Assembly (NCBI GenBank): GCA_945877405.1
Contig: CAMCSA010000006.1
Span: 1-63,911, forward strand
Reading direction: 5' to 3'
Length of the DNA stretch: 63,911 bases
From: an uncultured Erysipelotrichaceae bacterium
GTDB taxonomy: Bacteria > Bacillota_I > Bacilli_A > Erysipelotrichales > Erysipelotrichaceae
Made by a program: the position numbers and the translations under genes. Shown in pieces: positions 25,108 through 33,898 of the stretch (within the stretch, counting starts at the first letter, position 1; each line of letters begins with the position of its first letter). The notes beneath the pieces are model-generated. The model had not been told where the DNA came from, did no database searches, and worked only from the letters and a program-made list of their open reading frames with translations.

Positions 25108-26178
25108 ATGTATGATAATGTTATGAAGACAAAGGACAAGGCATATATTCGCATTTATGAACAGCTCAAGGACAGAATTCTCCATGAAGATTATCTGTAT
25201 GATACAAAGCTGCCATCGAAAAGAGAGCTTTCCCGCCAGTTTGGCGTATCTCTTCCAACCATTGAACATGCTTTACTGATGCTGATGGAGGAAGGTTACA
25301 TCCGCAGTGAAGAAAGAAGCGGAAATTTTGTGATTTACCGTAAGGAAGAAATGTTTGGAAGGGAAGGGCTGAAAGCGTCTCTGCGTGAAACCATCGTAAC
25401 AGAGGCTTCCAGCTTTCCGTATTCCGTTTTTGCAAGAACGGCCAGAGAAGTACTGTCCATCTATGAAGAATCCGTGCTTGGTAAAGGAGATGGTAAAGGC
25501 TGTCATACCTTGCGTCAGGCAATTGCGGCATATCTTGGAAGATACAGAGGAATGCATGTGGATGCGGAACGGATCGTAATCGGTGCAGGAAGTGAATATC
25601 TGTACAGCCTTGTTGTTTCTTTGCTTGGTAGAACCCGTGTGTATGGAATCGAAGATCCTTCCTATGAAGCAATCGGTAAAACATACCGTTATCAGGATGT
25701 TGTGATTGATCGGCTTCCACTTGGTACCCATGGCATTGAAAGCAAAGCACTGAAAAATACAAAAGCTTCCATTCTGCATGTGACCCCATACCGCTCTTAC
25801 CCTTCCAATACAAGTACGGATCACAAAAAAAGGAAGGAATATATCGAGTGGGTGAATGAAACGGACAGATGGATTGTCGAAGATGATTATGAATCGGAAT
25901 TCACACCTGCCATTCTTGGCAGTGAAACACTGTATGAGATGGATTGCGATCATGTGATTTACATGAATACGTTTTCCAGAACAGTATCTCCTTCCATCCG
26001 TCTGAGTTACATGGTGCTGCCACAACAGCTGAATGAAAAATATAATGCAACGCAGAGTTTTCGTTCATGCACCGTATCTTTGTATCTGCAACTGATCATG
26101 GCACAGCTGCTCAATAATGGCAGTTTTGAAAGGCATCTCAACAGAGTCAGGCAGAACAACAGGAATGAAAATGAGTGA
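25108..26178 (+). CDS. MocR-type GntR regulator, degenerate and C-terminally truncated
   Basis: A winged-helix GntR domain (about 10-78: LPSKRELSRQFGVSLPTIEHALLMLMEEGYI) is joined to a fold type I aminotransferase-like domain. Where MocR proteins have the PLP lysine in FSKTL, this reads FSRTV (R291). The protein stops at 356 residues, about 100 short of the usual 450-480. A following frame (from about 26171, MSEPYFHECVKCYGISLNSV) may be a decayed remainder. It is either an evolving PLP-independent regulator or a dying gene. The start is uncertain: ATG 25108 or 25123, neither with a good ribosome site. Being divergent from the exporter pair, it may regulate it. Confidence 0.75.
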   Translation: MYDNVMKTKDKAYIRIYEQLKDRILHEDYLYDTKLPSKRELSRQFGVSLPTIEHALLMLMEEGYIRSEERSGNFVIYRKEEMFGREGLKASLRETIVTEASSFPYSVFARTAREVLSIYEESVLGKGDGKGCHTLRQAIAAYLGRYRGMHVDAERIVIGAGSEYLYSLVVSLLGRTRVYGIEDPSYEAIGKTYRYQDVVIDRLPLGTHGIESKALKNTKASILHVTPYRSYPSNTSTDHKKRKEYIEWVNETDRWIVEDDYESEFTPAILGSETLYEMDCDHVIYMNTFSRTVSPSIRLSYMVLPQQLNEKYNATQSFRSCTVSLYLQLIMAQLLNNGSFERHLNRVRQNNRNENE

Positions 26179-26228
26179 GCCTTATTTTCATGAGTGTGTA
26201 AAATGTTACGGAATCAGCCTGAATTCCG

Positions 26229-26257
26229 TTGACTTTTGAAATTGTGCTGATTAGAAT
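26229..26257 (+). promoter_or_regulatory. Promoter of the T-box leader
   Basis: TTGACT (26229-26234), 17-bp spacer, TAGAAT (26252-26257), a few bases before Stem I of the T-box. Confidence 0.7.
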
Positions 26258-26263
26258 ACCATT

Positions 26264-26496
26264 ACATTCGATGAACGGAAGAGTAGCCGTATGAAAGTTG
26301 CCAGCGAGTCGGAACAGAGTGGAAGTCCGATCAACGGAAATACAGTGAAGCGCATCCGGGAGAAGTTTTCCTGAAAGAACCAGTAGGGAAAAACGTCAAC
26401 CACGTTACGGAACAGAAGAGGTCATTCATTTTTGAGTGGCAATCAGTGTGGTACCGCGATCAACAGTCGTCTCTGAATATGGAGACGGCTTTTTTG
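26264..26496 (+). promoter_or_regulatory. T-box riboswitch controlling the amino-acid ABC transporter
   Basis: Stem I signatures: AGAGTAG (5' side of the specifier loop), CCAGCGAG with GTGGAAG (distal loop/bulge), and CGGAAATACAGTGAAG (3' side). The T-box proper is AGTGTGGTACCGCG at 26445-26458, whose TGGT bulge would pair with a tRNA ending ACCA. An intrinsic terminator follows. The specifier is read as UAC (Tyr) or, one base earlier, AUA (Ile); UAC is preferred because an A normally follows the triplet. Uncharged tRNA would turn on amino-acid uptake. Confidence 0.9.
26466..26496 (+). terminator. T-box regulated terminator
   Basis: GTCGTCTC pairs with GAGACGGC (8 bp, one wobble), then TTTTTT. 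The antiterminator would use the TGGTACCGCG segment upstream. Confidence 0.85.
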
Positions 26497-26597
26497 TTTA
26501 CAGAAGGAGGGATGCTATGAAAGAACGACGAAGAGCCACAGGCATCCAGCCTGAAGAAACCACAGTATATACAGAAAAGAAAAAGGAGATAGACAGT

Positions 26598-27392
26598 ATG
26601 AAAAACACATTTGTAAAAACAACAGCAGCAGCCATGATGGCATTATCTTTAGGAGCATGCTCCTCATCCACGGCTTCTTCCACTTCTGCATCCGATGCAG
26701 GTAAGGAAACAAAAACAGTCACAATCGGTATTTCCCCAGACTATGCACCATATGAATCTTTGACAAAAGATGGTGAAATCGTCGGTTTTGACCCTGACAT
26801 GGTTGAAATCTTTGAAGGTTACCTGAATGAAAACAGTGATGTGACTTATCACCTGGAATTCAAGCAGATGGACTTTGACAACATCATCGTTCAGATTCAG
26901 GGCGATCAGGTTGATCTTGGTATTTCCGGTTTCTCCTATGATCCAGAACGTCTTGTTGAATGGTCTGAACCATACCTTGGTTCTTCCCAGGTTGTAGTAT
27001 TACCTGCAGGTTCTGATATCACATCCGTAGAAGATCTGAATGGCAAGACAATCGCAGTTCAGACAGGCTCGACAGGTGAAGCTGCCGCTCAGGAAATTGA
27101 AGGCGCAACAGTAACAGGCCTTAAGAGTGTTCAGGACATCATGAATGCATTATCCGCAAACCAGTTTGACGCAGCTGTTGTTGACAGTGGCGTTGCGAAG
27201 AACTATGTTGCCAATGCTGACTTTACAATGATTGAAGAACCACTTGTAGATGAAAAGAACTACATCATCGCAAAGCAGGGCAATACGGAAATCATTGATC
27301 TGATGAACACATGCATTGAAAAGTTCATTGCTTCCGACGAATATACAGCACTGTGCGAAGAATATGGTCTGACACCTGTAACGGCTGAATAA
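26598..27392 (+). CDS. Amino-acid ABC transporter substrate-binding lipoprotein
   Basis: A type 3 periplasmic-binding-protein fold (SBP_bac_3) for polar amino acids. From ATG 26598 it has a lipoprotein signal with lipobox LGAC (Cys21) and a Ser/Thr linker. The mature domain follows: VTIGISPDYAPYES, VGFDPDMVE, QMDFDNIIVQIQ, DLGISGFSYDPER and the C-terminal IEKFIASDEYTALCEEYGL. AAGGAG supports 26598. A second in-frame ATG at 26518 with a very strong GAAGGAGGG would add a charged 27-residue extension ahead of the signal. It is the first gene of the T-box-controlled operon. Confidence 0.9.
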   Translation: MKNTFVKTTAAAMMALSLGACSSSTASSTSASDAGKETKTVTIGISPDYAPYESLTKDGEIVGFDPDMVEIFEGYLNENSDVTYHLEFKQMDFDNIIVQIQGDQVDLGISGFSYDPERLVEWSEPYLGSSQVVVLPAGSDITSVEDLNGKTIAVQTGSTGEAAAQEIEGATVTGLKSVQDIMNALSANQFDAAVVDSGVAKNYVANADFTMIEEPLVDEKNYIIAKQGNTEIIDLMNTCIEKFIASDEYTALCEEYGLTPVTAE

Positions 27393-27400
27393 GAGGATCC

Positions 27401-28084
27401 ATGTTCAAAGCATTTGATAAGGTATTTACACTTGAAAACATACTGTACATGGGTAAGGGTGCCCTGATGGCACTGTGTATTGCGGCAGTGGCACTCACCT
27501 GTGGACTGATACTTGGTACACTTGGTGCTACAGGTCGTAACAGCAGGCATGTCATTCCAAGAACGATTGCCAATCTGTATGTTACAATCATTCGAGGTAC
27601 ACCATTACTGCTGCAGATTCTGATGATCTTCTCAGTCATTCCTTCCATCTATACGGCAATTACAGGAAAGGTACTTCGTATTGATCCGATTCTGATCGGT
27701 ATGATTGCCTTAAGTATCAATTCCGGTGCCTATCAGACGGAACTGATCCGATCCGGTATCAATGGCGTAGACAAGGGACAGTGGGAAGCATGTGAAACTC
27801 TTGGACTTTCTTCCTGGAAGACAATGAAGCTTGTCATTCTTCCTCAGGCGTTCAAGCGAATTGTGCCACCATTAATCAGTGAATTCATTACACTGATCAA
27901 GGACTCATCTCTGATCAGCTGTATCGGTGCGGTGGAACTGCTGAAAAGTGCACAGGTGCTTGGAGCAGATTACTTTGAAGTCATGTCACCATATCTATTA
28001 GCGGCAATCTTCTATCTGATCATGACGATTGTTGTCTCAATGATTGGTGCAAAAATAGAAAAGAGGTTGGCTGTCAGTGATTAA
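27401..28084 (+). CDS. Amino-acid ABC transporter permease
   Basis: 227 residues with four to five membrane helices of the HisM/GlnP type. It contains the coupling motif E-A-x-x-L-G-L ([31 protein letters not shown]) and an N-terminal [10 protein letters not shown] segment, both diagnostic for polar amino-acid permeases. It begins 8 nt after the binding-protein gene and its end overlaps the ATPase gene. Confidence 0.93.
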   Translation: MFKAFDKVFTLENILYMGKGALMALCIAAVALTCGLILGTLGATGRNSRHVIPRTIANLYVTIIRGTPLLLQILMIFSVIPSIYTAITGKVLRIDPILIGMIALSINSGAYQTELIRSGINGVDKGQWEACETLGLSSWKTMKLVILPQAFKRIVPPLISEFITLIKDSSLISCIGAVELLKSAQVLGADYFEVMSPYLLAAIFYLIMTIVVSMIGAKIEKRLAVSD

Positions 28085-28808
28085 GGTAGAACATGTATCC
28101 AAAAACTTCGGTAAGACACATGCCGTCAATGATGTCAGCCTTACCATCAATAAAGGAGATATCATCTCTCTGATCGGGCCAAGCGGCTCAGGAAAAAGTA
28201 CTCTGTTACGCTGTATCCATGGCCTTGAAAAGATTGATGGCGGTGCCATTTATCTGGATGGAGAAAAGATGGATCCATCGGATAAGGTGAAATACAGAAA
28301 ACAGAGAGCACGTATGGGATTTGTATTCCAGCATTTCAATTTGTTTCCAAACATGACTGTACTGGAAAACTGTACGCTGGCTCAGATTCAGGTGCTTGGA
28401 AAATCAAAAGAAGAGGCAGAACAGACTGCCAATGAATATCTGCAGAAAGTAGGACTTCAGGAAAAGAAGGACAGCTATCCGAATAATCTGTCCGGTGGAC
28501 AGAAACAAAGAGTTGCCATCGCAAGAGCTTTATGTATGGCACCGGATATGATGCTTTTTGATGAACCTACCAGTGCACTCGATCCTGAAATGATCAAGGA
28601 AGTTCTTGATGTCATGAAGGATCTCGGCACTCAGGGAATGACAATGATTGTTGTTACACATGAAATGGGCTTTGCCAGAAAAGTGGGTAACAGAGTTGTA
28701 TTCCTGGATCAGGGTGAAATTGTGGAAGAAGCAACCAGTGAACAGTTCTTCTCCAATCCGCAATCAGACCGTGCCAAGGATTTCCTGAGCAAAGTCATGT
28801 ACGATTAA
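28077..28808 (+). CDS. Amino-acid ABC transporter ATPase
   Basis: 243 residues, GlnQ-like. Walker [11 protein letters not shown]-loop QHFNLFPNM, signature [10 protein letters not shown], Walker [16 protein letters not shown] and H-loop VTHEMGFA are all intact. GTG is the start, overlapping the permease stop by 8 nt, with GAGG ahead. Together with the two genes upstream it makes a complete importer whose substrate should match the T-box tRNA. Confidence 0.95.
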   Translation: MIKVEHVSKNFGKTHAVNDVSLTINKGDIISLIGPSGSGKSTLLRCIHGLEKIDGGAIYLDGEKMDPSDKVKYRKQRARMGFVFQHFNLFPNMTVLENCTLAQIQVLGKSKEEAEQTANEYLQKVGLQEKKDSYPNNLSGGQKQRVAIARALCMAPDMMLFDEPTSALDPEMIKEVLDVMKDLGTQGMTMIVVTHEMGFARKVGNRVVFLDQGEIVEEATSEQFFSNPQSDRAKDFLSKVMYD

Positions 28809-28813
28809 CACAT

Positions 28814-28848
28814 ACTGTCATACGGGGGAACCTGTATGGCAGTTTTGT
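28814..28848 (+). terminator. Terminator of the amino-acid transporter operon
   Basis: ACTGTCATAC / GTATGGCAGT (10 bp, one G-T), then TTTTGTT. Confidence 0.85.
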
Positions 28849-29186
28849 TATTCCAACCATGTAATAAGAATCATTGCAGAATACAACACGAATCTGATTC
28901 ACATGACTGTTTCAGATCGATCTGAAAAAAGGAATCAATGCTGCATCAGAATTCAGTATTTTTTTCTTTGTGTGTGATAAAACGCGAGGTTCAGCCATGT
29001 GGTATCCGATACTTGCTTATCGGTTTTTACTCAAATCATTTTTACTCAAAAATATTTTAGTAAAATGATATAATACTACAGAAGGATAAACCTGTAATCG
29101 AAAATAAGAGATCCACATTTAACAGAGAAGAAGGTGACTCGTGAATAAGTCTAAGCAGGTCCTGTTATAGGAAGAGGAGTGAGCGG
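28849..29186. other. Intergenic region before the second AAA ATPase
   Basis: It holds a perfect 18-bp palindrome TTTCAGATCGATCTGAAA (28910-28927), an inverted repeat CCGATA/TATCGG (about 29007-29023), and the repeat-rich promoter described separately. No gene was seen. Confidence 0.5.
29024..29074 (+). promoter_or_regulatory. Repeat-rich promoter of the second AAA ATPase
   Basis: TTTTTACTCAAA is repeated at 29024 and 29039 (15-bp spacing), and the inverted word AGTAAAA follows at 29059-29065. TATAAT at 29069-29074 is the -10 box. The direct and inverted copies look like an operator array. Confidence 0.55.
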
Positions 29187-30581
29187 ATGTTTTTTGGGAG
29201 AAAAGATGAATTGGAGGAAATGGCGCAGGCTTTTGGCACGGAACGATTCGAGAGTATTCTGATTTATGGTCGAAGAAGGGTAGGTAAAACAGAACTTGTC
29301 AATCAGGCAACAGCCGATCTTGATATCCCTGTTATTCGATATGAATGTAAGAGAACCACTGTTTACCAGAATCTGGTACAGATGAGCAGAACTGTTCTGA
29401 GCGCTTTTGGTGAACCGTTGAAAGATTATGTTTTTTCTGATTATGAGGAGATGTTTGATTATCTTTTTGAAAAATCCATGCACGAGAAATTTGTGTTTGT
29501 AATCGATGAATTTTCATTTCTGCTTCCTTCGGATCAGTCAGTAGATTCGGCTTTGGCTGTTGCGATTGATAAATGGAAGAACAGCTCTAGAATGAAACTT
29601 GTTGTTTCCGGCAGTTATGTACAGATTCTCAAAGAAATGATCAGTGCACATGAACATCTTTTTGGAAGATTTACACATATCATTTCCCTGACACCAATGG
29701 ATTATCTGACATGTTCTCAGTTTTACCCGGAATACTCAGATGAAGACAAAGTCATGATGTATGCTGCGTTTGGTGGTATGCCATATTTTAATTCTCTGAT
29801 CGATCCTTCCGTTACAGCACAGGAAAATATCATCAATCTGATCGTGAAAAAGGATTCGATTCTCGAACACGAAATCAATGAAGTAATTCTGAATGAAACA
29901 GGTAAAATTGCGGAAATGAATCTGATCATCAATCTGATTTCAAAGGGTGTGACAAAATATTCTGATCTTGTTGGAAGATTATCGAAAGACAGAATCAAGC
30001 CGGATTATTATCTGTCAAAACTGATTGAGATGGACATACTGGAGAAAAAAACACCGATCAATGACAGGAAGAACAGAAAAAAGACCTTTTACGTGTTAAA
30101 AGATAATCTGATGAAGTTTTATTATCGCTATATTGACGAAAACATGAATATGAGAAATGTGATGTCTGCCAGGATGTTTTACGATATGAAAGTCAGAAAT
30201 GATTTTGAAAAAGCCCTGATTCCATCTGTATTTGAACGGATTACGCAGGAATATCTGATCCTTGCCAATCGCAGAGGGTTGGTTGATCCGGTGTTTTATG
30301 ATATCGGTACATATTTTTTTGACGATGTGGCGAATCGCAGAAACGTACAGTTGGATGTCGTAACAGAAGATGAGAAGGGCTTTACTTCCTATGAGTGTAA
30401 ATATACAAATGCACCTGTAGGGAAAAGGGTTGTAGAGCAGGAAGAACAAGCAACCATCGGACTGGGTATGAACATATACCGTCTTGGCTTTGTTTCCAGA
30501 AACGGGTTCAGTGAAGATGTGGATGGGAAAAGATACAGACTGATTACTCTTTCTGACATGTATCATTCTTTCCTGCCTTAA
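29187..30581 (+). CDS. ATP-binding protein, ATPase_2/DUF234 type
   Basis: 464 residues. FFGRKDELEEM opens an archaeal-type ATPase_2 domain with Walker A YGRRRVGKTE and Walker B FVFVIDEFSFL. A central winged-helix region follows (GVTKYSDLVGRLSKDRIKPDYYLSKLIEMDILEK), and the C-terminal DUF234 nuclease-like domain contains the LDVV...YECKY catalytic pattern of PD-(D/E)XK enzymes. The function of this family is not established. GAGGAG precedes ATG 29187. It resembles the first gene of the window in architecture but belongs to a different subfamily. Confidence 0.85.
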   Translation: MFFGRKDELEEMAQAFGTERFESILIYGRRRVGKTELVNQATADLDIPVIRYECKRTTVYQNLVQMSRTVLSAFGEPLKDYVFSDYEEMFDYLFEKSMHEKFVFVIDEFSFLLPSDQSVDSALAVAIDKWKNSSRMKLVVSGSYVQILKEMISAHEHLFGRFTHIISLTPMDYLTCSQFYPEYSDEDKVMMYAAFGGMPYFNSLIDPSVTAQENIINLIVKKDSILEHEINEVILNETGKIAEMNLIINLISKGVTKYSDLVGRLSKDRIKPDYYLSKLIEMDILEKKTPINDRKNRKKTFYVLKDNLMKFYYRYIDENMNMRNVMSARMFYDMKVRNDFEKALIPSVFERITQEYLILANRRGLVDPVFYDIGTYFFDDVANRRNVQLDVVTEDEKGFTSYECKYTNAPVGKRVVEQEEQATIGLGMNIYRLGFVSRNGFSEDVDGKRYRLITLSDMYHSFLP

Positions 30582-30589
30582 TCACAAAG

Positions 30590-30620
30590 AAATCCGTTTC
30601 TTTACATGCAACGGATTTTC
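30590..30620 (+). terminator. Terminator after the AAA ATPase
   Basis: AAATCCGTT / AACGGATTT with an 11-nt loop, then TTTC. Confidence 0.75.
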
Positions 30621-30631
30621 CGATGATTCTC

Positions 30632-30660
30632 TTTACTTTCATTCTGTTTTTTAATAGGAT
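30632..30660 (+). promoter_or_regulatory. Promoter of the purine cluster
   Basis: TTTACT (30632-30637), 17-bp spacer, TAGGAT (30655-30660). The transcript should start near 30667. Confidence 0.6.
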
Positions 30661-30666
30661 AATAGG

Positions 30667-30852
30667 CGATGAAATGTTTGGTAACGGAGACCCTGTCGGG
30701 TGAGAAGGATGGAGCTATGGCGGCTTGTGTTATGACTCTCCAGACAACTGAAGAGATGAACGATGCAGATACCCTTTTTCTGCGCATCGGAAGTTGTGGT
30801 TTTCGTGTATATCACAGCAGTCTGTAAACCGGAAGGAACAGACTGCTTTTTG
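30667..30852 (+). promoter_or_regulatory. Structured leader with intrinsic terminator ahead of purE
   Basis: About 185 nt. Visible pairings: ACCC/GGGT (about 30690-30701), ACAACT (30744) with AGTTGT (about 30791) enclosing CGATGCAGA/TCTG..CATCG, and a strong terminator AGCAGTCTGT / ACAGACTGCT plus TTTTT (30816-30852). CAGAC at 30741 could instead pair with GTCTG at 30820 and break the terminator. It fits no riboswitch class I know (not guanine, PRPP, ZTP or THF as I remember them). A 53-codon open frame from ATG 30669 also spans it and is an alternative explanation. Confidence 0.6.
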
Positions 30853-30875
30853 AATGTTTCAGGGAGGTAGAACAA

Positions 30876-31373
30876 ATGAAAAAAGTAGCGATTGTCATGG
30901 GCAGTGACAGTGATCTGCCGGTAATGGCGAAAGGTGTCAAGGTTCTCGAACAGTATGGTATTCCATACGAAGCACATGTTTATTCTGCACATCGTACTCC
31001 TGCACAGGCTGCAGATTTTGCATCCCATGCAGAAGAGAACGGGTTTGGAGTCATCATAGCAGGAGCAGGGATGGCAGCCGCTCTGGCAGGCGTGCTGGCA
31101 GCTCATACAACTCTTCCTGTTATTGGTGTTCCATTAAAGTCTGCAGTTCTGGAAGGAACAGATGCACTGCTGGCAACTGTCATGATGCCAAGTGGCATTC
31201 CGGTTGCAACAGTTGCGATTGATGGATCCAAAAATGCAGCATACCTGGCAGCTGAAATCATTGCTTTAGGTGACCCTGAACTTTCAGAAAAGATCAAGGC
31301 TGACCGTAAGGCACAGAGTGAAGCAGTGCTGAAAAAGGATGCATCACTGGCAGAAAGACTGAAGGAATTCTGA
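30876..31373 (+). CDS. purE: N5-carboxyaminoimidazole ribonucleotide mutase
   Basis: 165 residues; carries out the carboxylation-related step to CAIR in de novo purine synthesis. [27 protein letters not shown] and PVIGVPL are typical of class I PurE. Class I enzymes normally need PurK for N5-CAIR, and purK is not in this cluster. GGGAGG precedes ATG 30876. First gene of the cluster, behind the regulated leader. Confidence 0.95.
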   Translation: MKKVAIVMGSDSDLPVMAKGVKVLEQYGIPYEAHVYSAHRTPAQAADFASHAEENGFGVIIAGAGMAAALAGVLAAHTTLPVIGVPLKSAVLEGTDALLATVMMPSGIPVATVAIDGSKNAAYLAAEIIALGDPELSEKIKADRKAQSEAVLKKDASLAERLKEF

Positions 31374-31392
31374 GTCTTTCAGGGGAAGAATC

Positions 31393-32871
31393 ATGGAAAA
31401 CGCAATTCATGAAGAATGTGGTATTTTCGGAATTTATGATCGACTTGGTAAATGCGATGTAGCAGGCAATACATATTATGGTCTGTTTGCTCTGCAGCAT
31501 CGTGGTCAGGAATCCTGTGGTATTGCGGTCAATGATCGTGGAATCATTACCGTACATAAGGATGTGGGACTTGTCAGAGATGTGTTTAAAAAGGAAGATC
31601 TTGCCCGTCTTGGACAGGGACAGATGGCGATCGGCCATACAAGATATTCCACATTCGGTACAGTCAATGCCACCAATGCCCAGCCGCTTGTCGTGCGCCA
31701 TGTCAAAGGACAGATGGCAGTTGCACATAACGGTAATCTGACCAATGCACCGGAGCTTCGTCATAAGCTTGAAATGAATGGTGCCATTTTCCATACAACA
31801 AACGATTCTGAGATCATCTCATATGAGATCATCCAGAAACGACTGGAATCCGATTCCATTGAAGAGGCTGTAGAAAAAGCAATGGATGTTCTGGAAGGGG
31901 CTTATTCCCTTGTCATCATGTCACCAAACAAGATGCTTGCGGTGAGGGATAAGACAGGATTCAGACCTCTTGTCATGGGAAGGATGAAGGATGGCCAGAT
32001 TCTGTTTGCTTCAGAAACATGTGCACTGGATGCATTAGGTGCAACATACATCCGTGATATTGATCCGGGTGAAATTGTTGTTGTTTCAGAAGAAGGCATC
32101 CATTCCATCCGTACACATTGTGGAAACAGACCTCATATGTGTGTATTTGAATATGTATACTTTGCCCGTGGTGATTCCAGACTGCAGGGCATGCAGGTAC
32201 ACGAAGCAAGAAAGAATGCAGGGCGTACGCTGGCAATGGAAAACCCGGTGGAAGCGGATGTTGTCATCGGTGTTCCGGATTCTGGTCTGGATGCGGCACT
32301 TGGGTATGCGGAGCAGTCAGGTATTCCATACGGCATGGGATTTGTCAAAAACCGTTATATCGCAAGAACATTCATTCAGCCAACCCAGGATCAGCGTGAA
32401 AACAGTGTCCGCATGAAGCTGAATGTTGTGCCTTCTGTTGTGGCAGGCAAAAGAGTCATCATGGTAGATGATTCCATTGTCCGTGGTACGACATCTGCAC
32501 GTATTGTCAAACTGTTACGGGATGCAGGTGCCAAGGAAGTACACGTCCGTGTCTCCGCACCACCATTCATCTCACCATGTTTCTATGGTACGGATATCGA
32601 TTCCAAGGAACATCTGATCGCATGTCAGATGTCAATTGAGGAAATCGGGAAGGCAATTGGTGCAGATACGATCGGTTATCTATCAGTAGAAGGTGTACGC
32701 AATATGGCAAAGGATGCAGACTGTGATTTCTGCACAGGCTGCTTTACAGGAAAGTATCCTGCACCGACACCGAAGTTTGTCGGCAAATCAAAGTTTGAAC
32801 AGAAAATTGAACATAAGGAAAACAGAAAATATAAAGGAGCGAGGAGAACTGAAGATGGAGAAGAGTTATAG
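31393..32871 (+). CDS. purF: Amidophosphoribosyltransferase
   Basis: The first committed step of purine synthesis: PRPP plus glutamine to phosphoribosylamine. An 8-residue propeptide precedes the N-terminal nucleophile Cys9 (EECGIFGIY). The phosphoribosyltransferase half has the PRPP motif VIMVDDSIVRGTT. Cysteines in HMCVFEY, SPCFYGT and DCDFCTGC match the 4Fe-4S ligands of the Bacillus-type enzyme, so it is an oxygen-sensitive iron-sulfur form. Its 3' end overlaps purM by 17 nt. Confidence 0.96.
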   Translation: MENAIHEECGIFGIYDRLGKCDVAGNTYYGLFALQHRGQESCGIAVNDRGIITVHKDVGLVRDVFKKEDLARLGQGQMAIGHTRYSTFGTVNATNAQPLVVRHVKGQMAVAHNGNLTNAPELRHKLEMNGAIFHTTNDSEIISYEIIQKRLESDSIEEAVEKAMDVLEGAYSLVIMSPNKMLAVRDKTGFRPLVMGRMKDGQILFASETCALDALGATYIRDIDPGEIVVVSEEGIHSIRTHCGNRPHMCVFEYVYFARGDSRLQGMQVHEARKNAGRTLAMENPVEADVVIGVPDSGLDAALGYAEQSGIPYGMGFVKNRYIARTFIQPTQDQRENSVRMKLNVVPSVVAGKRVIMVDDSIVRGTTSARIVKLLRDAGAKEVHVRVSAPPFISPCFYGTDIDSKEHLIACQMSIEEIGKAIGADTIGYLSVEGVRNMAKDADCDFCTGCFTGKYPAPTPKFVGKSKFEQKIEHKENRKYKGARRTEDGEEL

Positions 32872-33898
32872 CAATTCCTACAAGGAAGCCGGTGTTGATG
32901 TTACTGCCGGTTATGAATCGGTAGAACTGATCAAGGAGGATGTCAAGCGTACATCCATTCCAGGCGTACTTGGTGGAATCGGTGGATTTGGTGGCCTTTT
33001 TGCACCGGATCTAACCGGATATGAAAAGCCTGTACTGATTTCCGGTACAGATGGGGTTGGAACAAAGCTGAAGCTTGCTTTCTTAATGGACAAGCATGAC
33101 ACAATCGGTATTGACTGTGTTGCAATGTGTGTCAATGACGTTGTATGCGCAGGTGCAAAGCCTCTGTTCTTCCTGGATTACATCGCATGCGGTAAAAACT
33201 ATCCGGAAAAGATTGCACAGATTGTCAAGGGAATTGCGGATGGATGTGTTGAATCCGGATGTGCTCTTGTCGGTGGTGAAACAGCAGAACATCCAGGTAT
33301 GATGCCTGTAGATGATTATGATCTGGCTGGTTTTACAGTCGGCATCGTGGATGAAAAGGATATCCTGGATAAGTCCAATGTCAAGGAAGGCGACGTAGTC
33401 ATCGGTCTTGCTTCCACAGGTGTCCATTCCAATGGTTTCTCCCTTGTCCGTAAGGTATTTGATATCGATAATGCGGATGTTCTTGGTTTATATCAGGAAG
33501 AACTTGGTGGCAGAACACTTGGTGAAACACTGCTGACACCAACACAGCTGTATGTAAAGCCGGTATTGAGTCTGCTGGAAAAGGTCAAGGTAAAATCCAT
33601 TTCCCATATTACAGGCGGTGGCTTCTATGAAAATCTGCCAAGAGCTTATGGCGAAGATCTCAACTGCCATATTCATAAGGGAACATGGGAAGTATTGCCG
33701 ATTTTCAATCTGTTACAGGAAAAGGGTAACATCAGTGAACATGATATGTTCAATACATATAACATGGGTATCGGTATGGCTGTGATTGTTGATCCATCTG
33801 ATGTGGATGCAACACTTGCATGCATGAAGGAATGCGGTATTACAGCTTCTGTGATCGGTGAAATGGAAAAGGGCGATCACAGTGTGGTGATTGACTGA
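32855..33898 (+). CDS. purM: Phosphoribosylformylglycinamidine cyclo-ligase
   Basis: AIR synthetase, 347 residues. It opens SYSNSYKEAGVDVTAGYESVELIK and has GVLGGIGGFGGLF, SGTDGVGTKLKLAF, VGGETAEHPGMM and ITGGGFYENLPR. The ATG at 32855 has GAGGAG 8 nt upstream and lies inside the end of purF; a much longer in-frame extension is not needed. The stop overlaps the purN start by one base. Confidence 0.96.
   Translation: MEKSYSNSYKEAGVDVTAGYESVELIKEDVKRTSIPGVLGGIGGFGGLFAPDLTGYEKPVLISGTDGVGTKLKLAFLMDKHDTIGIDCVAMCVNDVVCAGAKPLFFLDYIACGKNYPEKIAQIVKGIADGCVESGCALVGGETAEHPGMMPVDDYDLAGFTVGIVDEKDILDKSNVKEGDVVIGLASTGVHSNGFSLVRKVFDIDNADVLGLYQEELGGRTLGETLLTPTQLYVKPVLSLLEKVKVKSISHITGGGFYENLPRAYGEDLNCHIHKGTWEVLPIFNLLQEKGNISEHDMFNTYNMGIGMAVIVDPSDVDATLACMKECGITASVIGEMEKGDHSVVID

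Noticed and set aside
30669-30830. A 53-codon open frame ahead of purE as a real protein gene
   Set aside because: The predicted transcription start lies at its ATG, it has no clear ribosome site and its end runs into a terminator stem. A structured leader explains the region better, though the frame is kept as an alternative.
30667-30852. Guanine, PRPP, ZTP or THF riboswitch
   Set aside because: The conserved cores of these classes, as I remember them, are not present.
32693-32854. Longer N-terminus for PurM
   Set aside because: It overlaps the end of purF in another frame, is not part of the family and lacks a ribosome site; ATG 32855 has GAGGAG.
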